Below are positions 58,844 through 64,000 of a DNA stretch of 64,000 bases, piece after piece. The stretch covers positions 1 through 64,000 of the forward strand of contig JAATGG010000205.1 in NCBI GenBank assembly GCA_015654835.1. Direction: 5' to 3'. Position numbers and translations under genes: made by a program. How positions within the stretch are numbered: position 1 is the first letter of the stretch; each line of letters begins with the position of its first letter. The stretch comes from Terriglobales bacterium. Its GTDB lineage: Bacteria > Acidobacteriota > Terriglobia > Terriglobales > Acidobacteriaceae. A model generated the notes under the pieces. That model was not told the origin of the DNA. It ran no database searches and saw nothing but the letters and a program-made list of their open reading frames with translations.

Positions 58844-60457
58844 ATGCAAGTGACGACCCAAGACACCCGTTTTCGCCCAGAGGCCGCCGCATCGCCCGCA
58901 ACCCCGTCCAGCCCGCCGCGGCTTGTGCAAAGTCTCGGCCTTTTCAGCTCGACAGCCCTGGTGATCGGGTCCATGATCGGATCCGGGATCTTTATTGTCG
59001 ATGCGGACATTGCGCGGGGCGCCAATTCACCGGCGTTGTACATGGGGGCGTGGGTGGTGACGGCCTTCCTCACCATGACCTGCGCGCTCAGCTATGGCGA
59101 GTTGGCGGCCATGATGCCCAAGGCCGGCGGCCAATACGTTTACCTGCGCGAGTCGCTGGGACCGCTGTGGGGCTTTCTCTATGGCTGGACGCTCTTCCTG
59201 GTCATCCAGACGGGCACGATCGCCGCGGTGTGCGTGGCATTCGGCAAATTTCTGGGGGTCTTTTTCCCTGCTATTTCGACCACTCACTGGTTGTGGCACA
59301 TTGCCCATGTGCCCGCCTTCCCTATCGGCCCCATGGTGCTCGGCAACATGGATATCGGCGTCAGCACCGCGAACCTGGCGGGCATTCTGGTCATTTTCTT
59401 TCTGGCCATCGTGAATATTTTCGGGGTTCGGCTGGGCTCGTTGATCCAGAACGTTTTTACCTCGGCGAAAGCCCTGTCGCTGGCGGGGCTGATTCTGCTT
59501 GCCTTTGCGATGGGCCGGAACCGGATTGCGTGGCAGGCGAACTTTGGCGATGGCCTGAGCCAGTTCTGGAAGAATGCCGGTTGGCATTCGCTGCACCCGG
59601 TGCAGATCGGCATCGGCGGCCCCACGGTGATGGTGAACCTGCTGGTGCTGCTGGCGGTGGTGCAGGTGGGCTCGCTGTTCTCGTCCGATGCCTGGAACAA
59701 CATCACGTTCACGGCCGGCGAGGTCAAGAATCCCAAACGAAACATTCCGCTGTCGCTGGTTCTGGGCACGGGATTCGTGCTGACGGTCTACTTTTTCGCA
59801 TCGCTTGCCTACCTCGTAGTGCTGCCGCTGCACGGGGACCCGAACGGCACGACGGTGCTGGCGCGGGGCGTGCAATATGCCGCCGAAGACCGCGTGGGCA
59901 CGGCAGTGCTGGAGCAAATCTTTTCGTCCGGCGGAGCCTACCTGATGGCTGCCGCGATTCTGGTGTCGGTCTTCGGATGCGCCAACGGGATGTCGCTGGC
60001 CGGAGCCCGCGTGTACTATGCGATGAGCCAGGACGGCCTGTTTTTCAAGTCCGTGGGCAAGCTGCATCCGCGTTATCGCACGCCGGTCGCGGGGCTGCTG
60101 TTGCAGGCTGCGTGGGCCACGGTGCTGTGCATTTCAGGCTCATACGGGCAACTGCTCGACTACATCATCTTCGCGGTGCTGCTGTTTTATATTCTGACGA
60201 TTCTGGGTTTGTTCGTGCTGCGTTTCAAGCGGCCCGACGCGCCCCGGCCCTACAAAGCGCTCGGCTACCCGGTGCTGCCCGCACTATATCTTGGGATCGC
60301 ATCCTGGATCTGTATCGTATTATTGCGATATAAGCCTCAATACACGTGGCCGGGCCTCGTGCTTGTCTTGCTCGGCATCCCTGTCTATCTTTTCTGGTCG
60401 CGCCGGGCCGCAGGCCAAGCGCAAGGCGGCCCAACTCAATTCGATATCAACCGCTGA
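58844..60457 (+). CDS. APC-family amino acid permease
   Basis: GLFSSTALVIGSMIGSGIFIVDADIARGANSPALYMGAWVVTAFLTMTCALSYGELAAMMPKAGGQYVYLRE. Confidence 0.93.
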   Translation: MQVTTQDTRFRPEAAASPATPSSPPRLVQSLGLFSSTALVIGSMIGSGIFIVDADIARGANSPALYMGAWVVTAFLTMTCALSYGELAAMMPKAGGQYVYLRESLGPLWGFLYGWTLFLVIQTGTIAAVCVAFGKFLGVFFPAISTTHWLWHIAHVPAFPIGPMVLGNMDIGVSTANLAGILVIFFLAIVNIFGVRLGSLIQNVFTSAKALSLAGLILLAFAMGRNRIAWQANFGDGLSQFWKNAGWHSLHPVQIGIGGPTVMVNLLVLLAVVQVGSLFSSDAWNNITFTAGEVKNPKRNIPLSLVLGTGFVLTVYFFASLAYLVVLPLHGDPNGTTVLARGVQYAAEDRVGTAVLEQIFSSGGAYLMAAAILVSVFGCANGMSLAGARVYYAMSQDGLFFKSVGKLHPRYRTPVAGLLLQAAWATVLCISGSYGQLLDYIIFAVLLFYILTILGLFVLRFKRPDAPRPYKALGYPVLPALYLGIASWICIVLLRYKPQYTWPGLVLVLLGIPVYLFWSRRAAGQAQGGPTQFDINR

Positions 60458-60475
60458 GGAGGAAGTCCCTCATCC

Positions 60476-62008
60476 ATGTCCAGGCTGCTTCGCGTTAAAC
60501 CCATGTCGTTGCTTTCGCAAGAGGCGAGTGAAGAGGGCGAAAATACGCTCCGGCGCTCGCTGAGCGCAACGAACCTGATCACACTCGGCATCGGCGCAAT
60601 CATCGGCGCGGGCATTTTTGTGCTCACCGGCCAGGCCGCCGCGCGGCATGCCGGCCCCGCGGTCGCGCTCAGCTTTGTGCTGGCAGGCATTACATGCGCC
60701 TTTGCCGGCCTTTGCTATGCCGAGTTTGCCTCCATCATTCCCATTGCCGGTTCGGCATATACCTACGGGTATGCGACGCTGGGCGAGTTTGTTGCCTGGA
60801 TCATCGGCTGGGACCTGGGACTGGAGTACGGATTTGGCGCGGCGACGGTGGCCTCGGGATGGTCGGGATATTTCAATAGCCTGCTGCAACAACTGCACAT
60901 CTACATTCCTCCGCAACTGACGGCCACGCCGGGCACGATTCTGGTGTTCTTTCACCAGCGCTGGCTGCCGCTTTCTTCGCTGCCGCCGGGGATCGACTCG
61001 ACTGCCCTGCCCCATGCCACGGGACTGTTCAACCTGGTGGCCATTCTTGCCATCCTGGTGATCACGACCGTGCTGGTGGTCGGCATCAAGGAGTCGGCCA
61101 ATCTGAATTCCGCGATTGTGGTGGTCAAGCTGGCCATCGTCGGCATCTTCCTGGTGCTCGGCGTCTACTTCCTTATCCGTCATCCGGAACTGGCACGGGC
61201 CAACTGGCACCCCTTCATTCCGCCATCGGACGGGCACGGCAACTTCGGCTGGCACGGCATTGCGACCGGCGCGGCCTCGATTTTTTTCGCTTACATCGGC
61301 TTTGACGCCGTCTCGACCGCCGCACAGGAAGCGCGCAATCCGCAGAAAGACATGCCGCTCGGCATTCTGGGCTCGCTGGTAGTGTGCACCATTCTCTACA
61401 TTCTCGTTTCCACCGTGCTCACCGGACTGGTGAACTACAAAGCTCTGAACGTCGCCGACCCGGTTGCGCTGGGCATCGACGCGACCGGCGTCAGTTGGGG
61501 CTCGCTGCTGGTGAAGATCGGCGCAGTCTTCGGCCTGGGCACCGTCATGCTGGTCATGCTGCTGGGGCAGTCGCGCGTCTTCTTTTCCATGTCCCGCGAT
61601 GGACTGCTGCCCAAATGGGCCGCGGACATTCATCCGAAGTTCCGCACGCCATGGATCTCGACGATCGCCGTGGGCTGCGTGGTGGCCATTTTGCCGGCAT
61701 TTTTGTCGGTCGACCGGCTGGCAGAACTGGTGAATATCGGCACGCTGCTGGCCTTCACAATTGTGTGCGCCGGCGTGTGGGTTCTGCGCGTACGCCATCC
61801 AGATTTGCACCGGCCCTTTAAGACGCCGCTGGTGCCGCTGGTGCCGATTCTCGGCATCATTACAGCGGTCTACCTGATGACCAATCTGCCGTTGATTACG
61901 TGGACGGTGATGATCGGCTGGCTTCTGCTGGGACTGATCATTTATTTCGGCTACTCGATCAAGCACAGCAAGGTGCAGAAGCTGCCGGCCGGGGTTGAAA
62001 GCGATTAG
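60476..62008 (+). CDS. APC-family (cationic) amino acid permease
   Basis: SLSATNLITLGIGAIIGAGIFVLTGQAAARHAGPAVALSFVLAGITCAFAGLCYAEFASIIPIAGSAYTY. Confidence 0.94.
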   Translation: MSRLLRVKPMSLLSQEASEEGENTLRRSLSATNLITLGIGAIIGAGIFVLTGQAAARHAGPAVALSFVLAGITCAFAGLCYAEFASIIPIAGSAYTYGYATLGEFVAWIIGWDLGLEYGFGAATVASGWSGYFNSLLQQLHIYIPPQLTATPGTILVFFHQRWLPLSSLPPGIDSTALPHATGLFNLVAILAILVITTVLVVGIKESANLNSAIVVVKLAIVGIFLVLGVYFLIRHPELARANWHPFIPPSDGHGNFGWHGIATGAASIFFAYIGFDAVSTAAQEARNPQKDMPLGILGSLVVCTILYILVSTVLTGLVNYKALNVADPVALGIDATGVSWGSLLVKIGAVFGLGTVMLVMLLGQSRVFFSMSRDGLLPKWAADIHPKFRTPWISTIAVGCVVAILPAFLSVDRLAELVNIGTLLAFTIVCAGVWVLRVRHPDLHRPFKTPLVPLVPILGIITAVYLMTNLPLITWTVMIGWLLLGLIIYFGYSIKHSKVQKLPAGVESD

Positions 62009-62030
62009 GGGATTAAGTAGGCAGCAACAT

Positions 62031-62063
62031 AAAACGGCCTCCCAAGCGGGAGGCCGTTTTACG
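62031..62063. terminator. Bidirectional rho-independent terminator
   Basis: AAAACGGCCTCCCAAGCGGGAGGCCGTTTTA. Confidence 0.88.
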
Positions 62064-62081
62064 TTGCGTGAGTTATTGCGC

Positions 62082-62510
62082 TTAGGCAGTGGCTTTGGCG
62101 CAGAACTCGTCGAAGGCACGGATCAGTTCACCGGCGATCTGCTGCGCGGTGGCCTGCTCGATGACGGAGCGCTGCATGAGGTAAACCAGCTTGCCGTCGC
62201 GGAGAATGGCAATGGCCGGCGAGGTGGGTGGGTTGCCCTCGAAGTAGCTGCGGGCGCGCTCGGTGGCTTCGCGATCCTGACCGGCGAAGACGGTGATCTT
62301 GTGGTCAGGGGCATTGGTGGAGTTGGTGAGCGCCAGCCGTACGCCAGGCCGCATCTTACCGGCCGCACAGCCGCAAATCGAGTTCACCACCAACATGGTC
62401 GTACCGGGCTGAGCCAGGGCAGCGTCCACGTCCTCGGCAGTCCGGGATTCCTTGAAGCCCGCGCGCGTAAGCTCTTCGCGCATGGGAATTACCATCAATT
62501 CTGGGTACAT
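62082..62510 (-). CDS. BrxA/BrxB-family bacilliredoxin
   Basis: MYPELMVIPMREELTRAGFKESRTAEDVDAAL; VVNSICGCAAGKMRPGVRLAL. Confidence 0.92.
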   Translation of the reverse strand: MYPELMVIPMREELTRAGFKESRTAEDVDAALAQPGTTMLVVNSICGCAAGKMRPGVRLALTNSTNAPDHKITVFAGQDREATERARSYFEGNPPTSPAIAILRDGKLVYLMQRSVIEQATAQQIAGELIRAFDEFCAKATA

Positions 62511-62593
62511 TTTCGCCTCCGGCAGGGAAAGCTGCCTGCACTTATTCTACCGGCAAATGCGGGCGGCGTCCTTCTCGTTTGGTTGGCGCTGCT

Positions 62594-63547
62594 CTAGGTG
62601 TTCTGCGGGTCCACCGTTTTGAAGCCGTAAGTCTCATAGCGCCAATCGATTTTGCCGGCGCGCAGACTCACCACGGTAAAGCCCTCGGGAGTGCCCCAGC
62701 GGGTGCCGTGCCACCAGTTTCCGCAGACCGCGCCCGATGTTACATAGTGGATTCCGCGATAATGCACCACTTCATTGAGGTGGGTGTGGCCCTGGAAGAC
62801 CGCCAGCGTGTTGTGCTTTTGCAACTCGGCCACAACCTCGCTGGCGTTGGCGACGATGAGTTGCGGATGCCTGGGGGCTTGCGCGGAGGCCGAGGCCGGG
62901 TTCGATTCCCCATAGGACGCGACACCGGAGACGAGCGGCACATGCGCGGACACGACGATGGGCGTACCGGCAGGGGTTCCGGCAAGATCGGCCTTGAGCC
63001 ACGCGAGTTGCGGCTGGTCGATGCGGGCCTCCCAGGAACGGTCGTCCGTGGGCTGGATGGTGTCAAGCACGACGAAGTGGTAGCCCTTGTGATCGAAGGA
63101 GTAGTAGGTCGGCCCGACGCGCTGCTGATACAACTGCTTGCCATAGCCGGGGCTGCCCGGCTCGATGCCGCTCTTGGCAAACAGACCGAAGTGGTCGTGA
63201 TTGCCGATGGTGTGATGCACCTTGAGGCCGAGAGCCTGCTCGGTGTGCCCGTAGAGATCGAAGAGGCTGTCGGCCCGTTTGCGATCCACGGCCAACGCGT
63301 CGAACACATGGTCTCCGCCCTGCAGGACGAAATCCGCCTTGATGCCCGCGGCCTTTTTGAAGGCCATTGCGCAGCCATGGGCCGCATCGAGTTCCGGCTC
63401 AAGGTGCGTGTCGGTGATAAACAGAAAGTCGAAGGCGCCGGGCGTCTCTGCCGAGGTAGGAGCAGCCGAGACTGCGCCCAGAGGACCGGGAACGAGGGTG
63501 GCTCCGGCAGCCAGGGATGCGGTAGCGAGGAAGTCTCTGCGGTTCAT
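62594..63547 (-). CDS. Metallophosphoesterase with twin-arginine-type signal
   Basis: MNRRDFLATASLAAGATLVPG; FITDTHLEPE, GGDHVFD, GNHDHFG, GHTHLNEV. Confidence 0.92.
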   Translation of the reverse strand: MNRRDFLATASLAAGATLVPGPLGAVSAAPTSAETPGAFDFLFITDTHLEPELDAAHGCAMAFKKAAGIKADFVLQGGDHVFDALAVDRKRADSLFDLYGHTEQALGLKVHHTIGNHDHFGLFAKSGIEPGSPGYGKQLYQQRVGPTYYSFDHKGYHFVVLDTIQPTDDRSWEARIDQPQLAWLKADLAGTPAGTPIVVSAHVPLVSGVASYGESNPASASAQAPRHPQLIVANASEVVAELQKHNTLAVFQGHTHLNEVVHYRGIHYVTSGAVCGNWWHGTRWGTPEGFTVVSLRAGKIDWRYETYGFKTVDPQNT

Positions 63548-63654
63548 TCGACTGTGAGATTAACATGGGTCTGTTACAAATGCTGCCGGTTTGCGCCAGG
63601 CTTGCCGGTGTGGCCCTGGCCGGGGCGACGGGCTCATGATTTAGCCTTGAGTGA

Positions 63655-64000
63655 ATGCTCCTGGAAGAAAACAAGCCGCTTGCTCCGTTCACGACCCTTG
63701 GCATCGGTGGGCCCGCACGCTGGTTCGTTTCGGCTGCCAGCGAAGAAGAGGTTGCCGAAGCTGCGAGTTGGGCGCACGAGCACGGAGTTCCGCTTTTTGT
63801 GCTGGGCGGCGGCAGCAATCTGCTGGTTTCGGATACCGGCTTCCCTGGGCTTGTGCTCCTTGTGGCGCTGCGCGGAATCTCGGCTGCTGCCCCTGCGGAC
63901 GATCACGGCCAAGTGGCGGAGCGAGGCGTTTATCGAGTGGCGGCCGGTGAGGAGTGGGACGCCTTTGTCGAGCGCGCCGCCGGGGAGAACTGCGCGGGCA
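63655..64000 (+). CDS. murB: UDP-N-acetylenolpyruvoylglucosamine reductase (3' end outside window)
   Basis: MLLEENKPLAPFTTLGIGGPARWFVSAASEEEVAEAASWAHEHGVPLFVLGGGSNLLVSDTGFPGLVL; open to window end. Confidence 0.93.
   Translation, partial: MLLEENKPLAPFTTLGIGGPARWFVSAASEEEVAEAASWAHEHGVPLFVLGGGSNLLVSDTGFPGLVLLVALRGISAAAPADDHGQVAERGVYRVAAGEEWDAFVERAAGENCAG

Overview
This 64 kb, high-GC bacterial window looks chromosomal and Acidobacteria-like; that taxonomic guess is an inference from gene content. Most of it is housekeeping: carB (partial), a dapA-family gene, miaB, a flagellar operon (flgB-flgC-fliE-F-G-H-I-J-K-flgD-flgE) with two regulators upstream, lexA, trxA, thrC-thrB, modA, hemQ, inositol-phosphate synthase, glgX, accB-accC, thiE, two APC permeases and murB (partial). 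The one clear accessory region is about 6.7-14.4 kb. It is a four-gene module resembling GInt-type genomic islands (ginABCD): three consecutive tyrosine recombinases plus a small coiled-coil protein, all on the minus strand, followed by one cargo gene (a membrane protein with a beta-helix-like repeat domain) and an AT-rich end. The module appears decayed. ginB, ginC and a neighbouring helix-turn-helix gene each seem to carry an out-of-frame internal deletion. In ginB, restoring 23 nt would recreate the XerD-like RH...GH spacing exactly. A second finding is a perfectly shared 16-bp motif, TCGCTTTTTATTCGCT, upstream of lexA (where it abuts and overlaps the -10) and upstream of a DinB-family gene; it is a candidate LexA operator. 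I also report a flagellar sigma-54 activator without a DNA-binding domain, an insertion in a DapA-family barrel, and several repeats and hairpins. No rRNA, tRNA or CRISPR array was recognised. All family assignments come from reading the sequence; no database search was run.
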